Below, piece after piece: positions 33,393 to 40,744 of a stretch of 64,000 bases of DNA (position 1 is its first letter; the number at the start of each line of letters is the position of its first letter). The notes beneath the pieces are model-generated. The model was not told the origin of the DNA, did not search any database, and saw only the letters and a list, made by a program, of their open reading frames with translations. Location of the stretch: the NCBI GenBank assembly GCA_041396685.1, contig JAWKYD010000003.1, forward strand, positions 62,001-126,000. Reading direction: 5' to 3'. The stretch comes from JAUIAI01 sp041396685 (GTDB taxonomy: Bacteria > Pseudomonadota > Gammaproteobacteria > Burkholderiales > Burkholderiaceae_E). Position numbers and translations under genes: made by a program.

Positions 33393-33796
33393 GTTGGTCT
33401 CCGCGGGCGGCCGCATTGAGAGTGATTCGAACAGTCGCCGGATTCGCGACATGCTTTTTTTGGGCAGAACGTGCCGGATACTACCGTCGGTGAAGCCCGG
33501 CTGCGGCCGGTGCCGCATGACGTCGCAGGCTGTCCGACCCCCGCCGGGTGCGTTTTTCAGCTGTTTCCATCGGGTCGGGAAGGCTTTGCCGGCCTCCCGG
33601 GGTGTCGGGCGTCGATCGAATTCCCGCAGCGGCCATGGGCGGGTCGCGTCAACCCGCCCGACAGGGCGTATTCCGCTCGAGAGGCGTCACGATTGGCGGC
33701 CCGCGCGGGTCGCGTGGCTAACGCAATGAGCGACATGCCCCGGCAGGCAGCTTGCTGCGAGACCGTCATGGGCGCCCGGAGTTTCTCAACCGGCTG
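33393..33796. other. Intergenic region between the two lipoprotein genes
   Basis: 404 bp with no supported gene. It should hold the promoter of lipoprotein A. A run of seven T at 33453-33459 is the only AT-rich element. No duplicated fragment of either gene was noticed in it. Confidence 0.45.
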
Positions 33797-35134
33797 TCAG
33801 GGGCAGGGTTCGCCGACACCCTCGAGCACGGCCCGGCGCAAGGCCTCGAGCGCGACGTCGTAGGTGTTGGCGGCGCCGGTCGAGATGCGTACCTGGCGAA
33901 CCGTGCTGTAGGCGACGAACACCTGTCCGTTGCCGACGCTGGCCACCTGCACGGCAACGTTGTCGTCGGCCGCCGAGCAACGACCTAGTTCGGTCGACGT
34001 GTACGGGCTCGATCCGATCGTGACGCCATTGACGAGAAACGCATTGCCTGGTGCCCGATATCGGCAGATGGTTGACAGGCTGCCGGCCGGCACGATATCG
34101 ACCAGCGGCATCGGATCGGTGATGCCGCCGAGCGTGTAACTCGCCGGGCAGACGGCCAGCGAGGGCGTGGCATTGCCGGGCCTGTCCGCGGTCGCTTGTG
34201 CGAGTCTGCCATCGGACTGCACGGCGCCCTTGGCCAGATCGCCCGCCAGACGCGACACGTCGTAGCCCACGCCGCTCGAACCGCCGGCCGGTTGGCCGTC
34301 CGAGTCGCGGTTGTCGATGATGCCGTCGGTCATATCGCTGGCCAGCGTGCCCGAGAAGGCGGCAGCGGGCTTGGCGAGACGAGGGTCGTACACGAGCGCG
34401 GCTTGCGCCAGCGCGGCGAGCGCCCGTGCGTGTATTTCCGCGGTGGTGTCGCCGAGCGAGTTCGACGGTGTGGCCGCACTCACGAGCACCGCCGGTGCGA
34501 CGATGTCGGCGAGCTGCAGGTTGGCGGGCAGGAAGCGATTGACCTGCGCGCGCATGCGCTCGTTGGCGGCTTCGACGGCGGCGCTGTCGGACAGAAATCG
34601 TGCGGGCGCGCTCAACCGCTCGAGATACCGAACGGCCGCATTCGTGAGCGGTGTCACCGCGACCCATCCCGTGGGGGGACTCGGTAACGCCAGACGAAGG
34701 GTGTCCTCGACTGCGAAGCCGATGTCGGCCTGACGCGCTTCGTCGTAGTGAGACGCACGCGGCTCGCCGCGAATCTCGATCAGCAGCGGTCCCGTGTAGC
34801 CGGCGCCCGGCCTGATCGTGACGCGCCCGTCGTCGCCGAGCGGCGCACGACCGAGCTCGCTGCCGTCGGGGAAGGTCGCGACGACGCTCGCTCCCCGGAT
34901 GCGCCCCAGCGAGCCACCGACGCCGAAGCCGCCGCGGCCGTCGCCGTCAGCATTGGCGCCGACAGTGTCGACGTCGGCGTAGCCGGTGAACACGCCCGTC
35001 GCGTCGTTGCTGTTCGTGCCGCGATCGGAAGCCGTGGCCGTGGCGGGCTCGTCACCACCGCCGCAACCACTCAGTGCGAAACCGATGACCAGGGTCAGGC
35101 GCCAAGCGGCCCGCATCTCGAGGAAATGTCGCAT
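33797..35134 (-). CDS. Large exported lipoprotein B (paralogue of the gene at 31983)
   Basis: A 445-residue lipoprotein with lipobox ALSGC (cysteine near residue 24). It aligns along its whole length with lipoprotein A: TGVFTGY, GGFGVGGSLGRI, DGSELGRAP, VTIRPGAGYTGPLLIEIRG, VTPLTNAAVRYLE, the NRFLP helix, KPAAAFSG, a DMTDG-DNRD segment, and four C-terminal cysteines (AVCPASY, TICRYR, LGRCSA, GEPCP). The glycine/serine linker is shorter. A GGAGGAGACG ribosome site supports the ATG at 35134. The pair arose by tandem duplication followed by strong divergence. Function unknown. Confidence 0.8.
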   Translation of the reverse strand: MRHFLEMRAAWRLTLVIGFALSGCGGGDEPATATASDRGTNSNDATGVFTGYADVDTVGANADGDGRGGFGVGGSLGRIRGASVVATFPDGSELGRAPLGDDGRVTIRPGAGYTGPLLIEIRGEPRASHYDEARQADIGFAVEDTLRLALPSPPTGWVAVTPLTNAAVRYLERLSAPARFLSDSAAVEAANERMRAQVNRFLPANLQLADIVAPAVLVSAATPSNSLGDTTAEIHARALAALAQAALVYDPRLAKPAAAFSGTLASDMTDGIIDNRDSDGQPAGGSSGVGYDVSRLAGDLAKGAVQSDGRLAQATADRPGNATPSLAVCPASYTLGGITDPMPLVDIVPAGSLSTICRYRAPGNAFLVNGVTIGSSPYTSTELGRCSAADDNVAVQVASVGNGQVFVAYSTVRQVRISTGAANTYDVALEALRRAVLEGVGEPCP

Positions 35135-35254
35135 CTCGTCTCCTCCGTGGCCCGGCACATTCTACGAACACGCTGATCGAATCGCGTCGTGTCGGCCGGG
35201 GGCGGGGCGGTTCGATCGCCCGACGGAAATCGTTCGAGCCATCGCCGCATGTGA

Positions 35255-36472
35255 CTAGCGCGACCGCGACCGCGCCCGAGCCAGCGCTGCGCTGAGGTCG
35301 CCCTTCGAGCCCACCCGCACCGCCGATGCTCCGAGAAATGCCGCCAGGCGCGCCAATTCGTTCGACAGCGCTTCGGTGACCGCATGCGCGTCGCGTCCCG
35401 GCTCGAGGTGGCTCGCCAGCACCTGCAGGCAGGCGCCATTGCGGTCGTTCTTCAGGTCGACCCGCGCCACCAGATTGTCGCCGAGCAGGAAGGGCAGAAC
35501 GTAGTAGCCGTGTTGGCGCGCCGCGGCTGGCGTGTAGATCTCCAGCTTGAAGTCGAAGCCGAACAGGCGCCGGGTCCGGTCGCGGTTCCAGACGATCGGA
35601 TCGAACGGCGAGAGCAGGGCACGGGCGCGCATCCGGGACGGCAAACCGATGTCCGGGACGCGATAAGCGATGCGGTCCCATCCGCGCACCCGGCATGGCA
35701 GCAGTGTTCCCGCCTCCACCAGCTCGGCCAGTCGCGGCCGCGCCAGCGTCGGCGGCAGCCGGAAATAATCGATCATGTCCTCGGCCGTGGCCACGCCGAG
35801 CGCGCGCGCGCCGAGGGTCAGCAGGTGGCGCACGGCGTCCGGCTCGGCAGGCGTCGTCTGATTCAGTACCTCGGTCGGCACGATGCGCTCGATCAGGTCG
35901 AACGCCTTTTCGAAGTTGCCGCGTCGGCGCACACCGAGTCGGCCGATTCGAAAAAGCCAATCGAGCGCCAACGCTCCCTGCGACCGGGTGCTCCACCACT
36001 GACCCCCCGTGCTCGGTCGGGGGTCCGACAATTCAGCGGCGCAAAGCGGCCCGCGATCCGCGATCTCGCGGTAGACCCGCTCGACATACGAAGGCTGCTC
36101 TTGCGCGATGCGCACGAGATTGGGCCATGTTCGTCCTTCGGCCGCGCGCCGTTTCAAGAATCGCAGCCACGGTTCCAGGGCCATGGGCACGAGCGATGCC
36201 TCGTGTGCCCAGGTCTCGAGCCATTCGTGCCGTTCGTAGGCGATGCGATCGAGCAATGCCGGCTGGTAAGGGCCCAGTCGTGCGTACAGCGGCAGATACT
36301 GGCTGCGGATCACGACCGGTACCGAATCGAGCTGCAGCAACTGAAGAAAGCCCATGGCCCGGCGCAAGTGCGCAAGCGTGCGCGCCGGCCAGGGCGGATC
36401 CGCCGGCGCGCGCGAAAATCCTTGTGCCGACAGTGCCAGGCGTCGTGCCTGTGTCGCGCTCAGGGAATCCAT
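35255..36472 (-). CDS. alkX: Crosslink-repair DNA glycosylase, YcaQ/AlkX family
   Basis: A 405-residue HTH_42-family protein. Members excise bulky alkylated bases, including nitrogen-mustard interstrand crosslinks. The catalytic motif Q-phi-D, which separates AlkX from Q-phi-Q AlkZ enzymes, is present as Q47-L-D49 in LLQLDSVPVVIRSQYL. Further family features are YERHEWLETWAHEASLVP, three tandem winged-helix-like units and the late motif RALLSPFDPIVWNRDRTRRLFGFDF (quoted in part: LLSPFDPIVWNR). Length and motifs are complete. It stands alone between the lipoproteins and a 393-bp gap. Confidence 0.88.
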   Translation of the reverse strand: MDSLSATQARRLALSAQGFSRAPADPPWPARTLAHLRRAMGFLQLLQLDSVPVVIRSQYLPLYARLGPYQPALLDRIAYERHEWLETWAHEASLVPMALEPWLRFLKRRAAEGRTWPNLVRIAQEQPSYVERVYREIADRGPLCAAELSDPRPSTGGQWWSTRSQGALALDWLFRIGRLGVRRRGNFEKAFDLIERIVPTEVLNQTTPAEPDAVRHLLTLGARALGVATAEDMIDYFRLPPTLARPRLAELVEAGTLLPCRVRGWDRIAYRVPDIGLPSRMRARALLSPFDPIVWNRDRTRRLFGFDFKLEIYTPAAARQHGYYVLPFLLGDNLVARVDLKNDRNGACLQVLASHLEPGRDAHAVTEALSNELARLAAFLGASAVRVGSKGDLSAALARARSRSR

Positions 36473-36865
36473 GGGGTAGTCGGAAGAAAACCATCCACCC
36501 GGGCCCGATCGTCGCCGAGCTGGAGCGGAGGTTCAGTGACTTCGGACGAGAACCGCCCGAGAGTCGGACTTAACGTCATGCCAACACCGGGCCATGATTT
36601 CCGGCGGTGCACTTCTTGGCAGCCGATCATTGGTCGGCTTCTTTCCTCCCGTTCCGGTTTGCCCATCAGCACCGGATTCCGCCTCGCGCTCCTCCCCGAG
36701 CGTGAGGCCTTCGGCCGCCAAGGCCTTTGGCGATGCGGCCTGTCCGTCGCGCACTGCTCGAAGTGGCGTTCGCGACAGATCGACATAGTAGGCGCGCCGC
36801 CGCGGGCATGCAGCGACATAGTTCACGAGTCGGCACAAGTCGTGTGTCGGTGCCGGGTCTGCCCG
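36473..36865. other. Intergenic region without recognised content
   Basis: 393 bp between the glycosylase start and the gph stop, both on the minus strand. Several short frames are open on both strands but none has a recognisable motif, ribosome site or signal. A promoter for the glycosylase gene should lie at its left end. Confidence 0.45.
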
Positions 36866-37573
36866 TCATGCCGCCCGCGCCAGCCAGGCACCGAGCTCGG
36901 ACGGGCGCCGTACGAGCAGGTCGGCACCCCATCGCTCCGGCGGATCCTCGACACCGCAATAACCATAGGCGGCCGCCACGGTCACCATGCCGGCCGCCCG
37001 ACCGGCTTGTATGTCGCGCAGATCATCGCCCACGTAGACGCAGGAGACGGGATCGACGCCGATCAGGGCCGCCGCATGCAGCAGCGGTGCGGGATGCGGC
37101 TTGGGATGCTCGGCGGTATCGCCGCCGACCGCGCAGGCGCAGCGCATTCCCAGACCCAGGGATTCCAGGATGGGCTTCACATAGCGCTCGACCTTGTTGC
37201 TGACCACGCCCCAGGTGATGCCGCTGGCTTCGAGCGCGAGCACGACTGCCTCCAGCCCTTCGAAAACCCGTGTGTGCACACAGAGCGCACGCTCGTAGTG
37301 TTCGAGGAATGCGACGCGAAGCTCTTCGTACCCGGCATCGCCGGGCCGCAGATCCAGCGCCCGGCCGAGCAGTCCCCGCACGCCCGCCGACGCGAACCGG
37401 CGCAGATCGTCGACCGGCAACGGCGGCAGGCCTCGGAGGGCGCGCAGGGCATTGGCCGGCGCCGACAGATCGGCCGCGGTGTCCGCGAGCGTGCCGTCGA
37501 GGTCGAACAGGACCGCACGTGGCCGGCCGGCGAGTTCGCCATCGGGTGTGAGCAGCGGGTGACTTGATTTCAT
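36866..37573 (-). CDS. gph: Phosphoglycolate phosphatase
   Basis: A 235-residue HAD-superfamily phosphatase. Motif I is FDLDGTLADT (nucleophile D and general acid D), motif II the serine/threonine near GVVSNKVERY, and motif III/IV the lysine of EHPKPHPAPLL with VYVGDDLRDIQAG. The helical cap lies between motifs I and II (about residues 40-105). It clears 2-phosphoglycolate formed in repair of oxidised DNA ends or photorespiration-like metabolism. The start overlaps the ubiG stop by four bases (ATGA), so the two are translationally coupled, as is usual in Burkholderiales. Confidence 0.93.
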   Translation of the reverse strand: MKSSHPLLTPDGELAGRPRAVLFDLDGTLADTAADLSAPANALRALRGLPPLPVDDLRRFASAGVRGLLGRALDLRPGDAGYEELRVAFLEHYERALCVHTRVFEGLEAVVLALEASGITWGVVSNKVERYVKPILESLGLGMRCACAVGGDTAEHPKPHPAPLLHAAALIGVDPVSCVYVGDDLRDIQAGRAAGMVTVAAAYGYCGVEDPPERWGADLLVRRPSELGAWLARAA

Positions 37574-38304
37574 GCGGGTTTGCGCCAGGCCATCAGATAG
37601 TTGACCGCGACGTCGGCGCTGTCGAGCCGGTAGACCCGGGTCAGCGGGTTGTAGGTCATGCCGACCATCAGATCGGCCTGCAGGCCGGCGGCGCGCGCCG
37701 CTGCGGCCAGTTCAGACGGTTTGATGAAGCGCGCGTAGTCGTGGGTTCCCTTGGGCAGCAGCCGAAGCAGATATTCGGCCCCGACGATGGCGAACAGGAA
37801 CGACTTCGGATTGCGATTGATGGTCGAGAAGAAGACCCAGCCACCCGGTGCGAGGAGATCGGCGCAGGCCTGCACGATGCTTGCCGGATCGGGCACGTGC
37901 TCGAGCATCTCGAGGCAGGTCACGACATCGAAGGCGCCCGGCCGTTGCGCCGCGAGCGCCTCGGCCGAGATTTTGCGATAGTCGACCTTGATGCCGGACT
38001 CCAGGCCGTGCAGGCGCGCCACGCGCAGCGATTTGTCGGCGAGATCGATGCCGGTGACCTCGCCGCCGGCAGCGGCCATGGCCTCGGCCAGAATGCCGCC
38101 ACCACAACCGACATCGAGGACCTTCCTGCCCGTGAGTTCGACGCGCTGACGGATCCAGTCCAGGCGCAGCGGATTGATTTCGTGCAGCGGCCGGAACTCC
38201 GAGTTCGGATCCCACCAGCGCGCGGCCAGCGCCTGGAATTTTTCCAGCTCGTGTTCATCGACGTTGCCGGCTTCGGCCGGCTCGATACGGGGCTCGGGAG
38301 TCAT
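37570..38304 (-). CDS. ubiG: Ubiquinone biosynthesis O-methyltransferase
   Basis: A 244-residue SAM-dependent methyltransferase carrying out both O-methylation steps of ubiquinone synthesis. The N-terminal ELEKFQALAARWWDPNSEFR and PLHEINPLRLDWIRQRV are UbiG signatures. The SAM motif is VLDVGCGGGILAEAMA, followed by GIDLADKSL and CLEMLEHVPDP. The membrane-association loop and the end (SADVAVNYLMAWRK) are conserved. Its start lies 48 bp after a strong terminator of ompA, so it should have its own promoter or depend on read-through. It forms a coupled pair with gph. Confidence 0.95.
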   Translation of the reverse strand: MTPEPRIEPAEAGNVDEHELEKFQALAARWWDPNSEFRPLHEINPLRLDWIRQRVELTGRKVLDVGCGGGILAEAMAAAGGEVTGIDLADKSLRVARLHGLESGIKVDYRKISAEALAAQRPGAFDVVTCLEMLEHVPDPASIVQACADLLAPGGWVFFSTINRNPKSFLFAIVGAEYLLRLLPKGTHDYARFIKPSELAAAARAAGLQADLMVGMTYNPLTRVYRLDSADVAVNYLMAWRKPA

Positions 38305-38352
38305 GGCGGGATTGTGCCACCGGCGCGCACGACGAGTCGTGGAGCGGGCAAA

Positions 38353-38380
38353 GAAAAGCCCCGCCGAGGCGGGGCTTTTC
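38353..38380 (-). terminator. Strong Rho-independent terminator after ompA
   Basis: GAAAAGCCCCGCC (38353-38365) and GGCGGGGCTTTTC (38368-38380) form a perfect stem with A- and T-rich flanks inside the arms. It works in the minus direction for ompA (stop at 38398) and could also act in the other direction. Confidence 0.9.
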
Positions 38381-38397
38381 TACCGGCAGACGAGCGA

Positions 38398-39084
38398 TCA
38401 GTTGCTCATCTTGGTGCCGACCACTTCGATCTCGACCCGGCGGTTGCGGGCGCGGCCGTCGCGTGTGGCGTTGTCGGCGATGGGCTGCCTCTCGCCCTTG
38501 CCTTCGGTGTACACGCGGTTGGCTTCGATGCCCTTGCTGACCAGGTAGGCCTTGACCGACTCGGCGCGACGAACCGACAGGCGCTGGTTGTAGGCCTCGG
38601 GGCCGACGCTGTCGGTGTGACCGACGGCGATGACCACCTCGAGGGTGACGTCACGCAGTCTGTCGACGATGCCATTCAGATTCTGACGGCCGCCGTCTTT
38701 CAGGGTGGCCTTGTCGAAATCGAAGAACGCATCCGACGCGAACGTCACCTTCTCGGCCGTGGGCGCCGGAGGCGGCGGGGGCGGCGGAGGGGGTGGCGGC
38801 GGAGGCGGTGGCGGCGGGGGAGGCGGCGGAGGCGGCGGTGCAGCAGGCGCCGGGGCCTCTTTCGGCAGCAGATCGTCGTCACCACAACCTTTCACGGCCT
38901 GAGCCGGCGTGAAGGCGCCTGTGTGCCAGCACTGGCCGAACGGGTTGGTCCAGGTCAGTCCGAAGGGATTGACGGTGTAACCGCCGTTCCCAGGGGGCAC
39001 GGTCTGCGCGCTCGCCGCAGTCGTCGTCGCAGAAGCGACAACGGCAGCGGCGATCAACGCAGCCAATTTTGCCGGTTTATTCAT
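38398..39084 (-). CDS. ompA: OmpA-family outer-membrane protein with 24-proline linker
   Basis: A 228-residue protein with a cleavable signal (MNKPAKLAALIAAAVVASA...ASA, cut near residue 26), a short N-terminal part ending CGDDDLLPKEAPAP, then 24 prolines in a row, then the C-terminal OmpA peptidoglycan-binding domain (about residues 112-228; DFDKATL, VGHTDSVGPEAYNQRLSVRRA, GKGERQPIADN, RNRRVEIEV). There is no eight-stranded barrel. The N-terminal half is far too short, as in the small Burkholderiales OmpA proteins beside ubiG. It tethers the outer membrane to the cell wall. An AGGAGAA ribosome site and a strong terminator suggest high expression. The proline run will require EF-P. Confidence 0.93.
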   Translation of the reverse strand: MNKPAKLAALIAAAVVASATTTAASAQTVPPGNGGYTVNPFGLTWTNPFGQCWHTGAFTPAQAVKGCGDDDLLPKEAPAPAAPPPPPPPPPPPPPPPPPPPPPPPPAPTAEKVTFASDAFFDFDKATLKDGGRQNLNGIVDRLRDVTLEVVIAVGHTDSVGPEAYNQRLSVRRAESVKAYLVSKGIEANRVYTEGKGERQPIADNATRDGRARNRRVEIEVVGTKMSN

Positions 39085-39153
39085 ATTTCTCCTCTTGGAA
39101 AGCGGATTCTGCGTGGCGCTTACCGATGCATGGTTCGTACCCGGAGCAGAATG

Positions 39154-40488
39154 TCAGTGAAAGAATTCACCAATTTCATTCTGCCATAGGGGGATTCGAC
39201 CGACCACTTCCGAAACCGCCTGCTGTGCGGCCTCTTCGCGCAGTTGTTGTGCTTCGACAACGCATTTTCCGGCCACCCAAACATGGCTGATCGACCGTCT
39301 GTCGGCGGCATAGATCAGCTGCGAAATCGGCTCGAAAACGGGTTGCATTTCAGGGCCTTTGAGGTCAACCGCGACGAGGTCGGCCTGCTTGCCGACGCGC
39401 AGGGAACCGATGTGCTCTTCCAGTCCGATGGCGCGTGCCGAACCCAATGTCATCGCATGCAATGCCTGCTGCGCAGGAAACATCGCGGCGTTGGCGGATG
39501 CCCCTTTCGCCAACAGGGCCGCGGTCCGCGTTTCCTGAAGCAGATCAAGGCGATTGTTGCTGGCCGAGCCGTCGGTGCCGATGGCCAGGTTGACACCTGC
39601 CGCGAGCATCGCCCCGACCGGCGCGATGCCGCTGCCCAGCTTGAGGTTGGAGTGGGGGCAATGCACGACCGACGCGCCTCGCGCCGCCAGCAGCTCGATC
39701 TCCTGCGCGTTCATGTGCACGGCATGCACGGCCATCAGGGACGGGCCGATCAGGCCAAGCCGTTCGAGTCGCTCGAACGGACGCTGGCCGTGCTGACGAA
39801 CGGCGTCCTCGACCTCGAACGCTGTTTCGTGGAGATGCACATGGACGGGAAGTTGTAATTCGTCGGCCAGAGTCGTCACCGAACGAAAAGTGTCGTCGGA
39901 GACCGTATAGGGTGCATGCGGTGCGAGCGCGAAGCTCAGCAGCGGATCGCCGCGCTGGGCGTCTCGCAGCGCAAGACCCTTGCGCAGGTAGTCGTCCGGA
40001 CCACTTCCATACGGAGACGGAAAGTCGATGACGATGATCCCGATCTGCGCGCGCATGCCCAGCGTCTGGGCGGCGCGGGTCGTCTGCTCGGGGAAGAAGT
40101 ACATGTCGTTGAAACACGTGGTACCACCCAGCAACATCTCGTAGCCCGCGAGAATCGTTCCGTCGTACACGAAATCGGGCGACACACAACGCCCTTCGGC
40201 GGGCCAGATGCGCTTCTGCAGCCAATCGTGCAGGGGCAGGTCGTCGGCGAATCCACGCATCAGGCTCATGGCGGCGTGCGTGTGCGCGTTGACGAAACCG
40301 GGACACACCAGGGTGTCGGGCAGATCGCGGCGAGGGACGGTGCGATGGCGGGCGAGCAGTTCGTCGCGCGGGCCGAGCGCCGCGATGCGCTCGCCGCAGA
40401 TCAGCAGCGCATGATCGGTGAGAACGGGCTCGCCGGGTTCGACCGTGGCGATCCAGCGGGGCAGCAACAGTTCGGTGGCGTCGGACAT
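39154..40488 (-). CDS. TRZ/ATZ-family amidohydrolase (methylthioadenosine/S-adenosylhomocysteine deaminase-like)
   Basis: A 444-residue metal-dependent deaminase. The metal ligands are visible: PGFVNAHTHAAMSLMRG (HxH), the H of VHVHLHET, the H of HCPHSNLKLGSG and the aspartate of AIGTDGSASNN. LMRGFADDLPLHDWLQKRIWP and the final GKQADLVAVDL are typical of the MtaD/TrzN group, which deaminates methylthioadenosine, adenosylhomocysteine or related purines. A gene of this family near ubiG and gyrA is common in Betaproteobacteria. It is divergent from gyrA. The exact purine substrate is not certain. Confidence 0.9.
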   Translation of the reverse strand: MSDATELLLPRWIATVEPGEPVLTDHALLICGERIAALGPRDELLARHRTVPRRDLPDTLVCPGFVNAHTHAAMSLMRGFADDLPLHDWLQKRIWPAEGRCVSPDFVYDGTILAGYEMLLGGTTCFNDMYFFPEQTTRAAQTLGMRAQIGIIVIDFPSPYGSGPDDYLRKGLALRDAQRGDPLLSFALAPHAPYTVSDDTFRSVTTLADELQLPVHVHLHETAFEVEDAVRQHGQRPFERLERLGLIGPSLMAVHAVHMNAQEIELLAARGASVVHCPHSNLKLGSGIAPVGAMLAAGVNLAIGTDGSASNNRLDLLQETRTAALLAKGASANAAMFPAQQALHAMTLGSARAIGLEEHIGSLRVGKQADLVAVDLKGPEMQPVFEPISQLIYAADRRSISHVWVAGKCVVEAQQLREEAAQQAVSEVVGRIPLWQNEIGEFFH

Positions 40489-40532
40489 CGGTTTCCGTCG
40501 GGTCTCGGGCCCAGGAGGGGCGTTGCACAGGA

Positions 40533-40541
40533 TGATAAAAT
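40533..40541 (+). promoter_or_regulatory. Candidate gyrA promoter (extended -10)
   Basis: TGATAAAAT contains an extended -10 (TGn plus TAAAAT, five of six to consensus). No good -35 lies 17 bp upstream. It would give a gyrA leader of about 195 nt. Extended -10 promoters without a -35 are typical of supercoiling-sensitive gyr genes. Confidence 0.45.
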
Positions 40542-40686
40542 CGATCGGTTAGACCCCCGAAATAGCCCCGACCACCCGCGTCGTCCCCTGTCGCCCGGCT
40601 GCCGGGCCGGTACTGCTCGCAAGCACCGGTCGGGCTTGGCGTTTGGCAATCGCAGCGCTGGCCATGCCGCCAGGACCGGTGGTGAC

Positions 40687-40740
40687 GTCGGGGTCGATGC
40701 GCCCCTGACGGCGACGAAGACGAGAGAGCCCGACCCCGAC
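40687..40740 (+). promoter_or_regulatory. Inverted repeat ending at the gyrA start
   Basis: GTCGGGGTCG (40687-40696) is exactly complementary to CGACCCCGAC (40731-40740), which ends four bases before the gyrA ATG. In the mRNA the stem would cover the place where the ribosome binds. No good Shine-Dalgarno is visible there. Confidence 0.5.
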
Positions 40741-40744
40741 CCAC

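Noticed and set aside
38705..38902. A poly-glycine protein on the plus strand
   Set aside because: It is the reverse reading of the polyproline codons of ompA.
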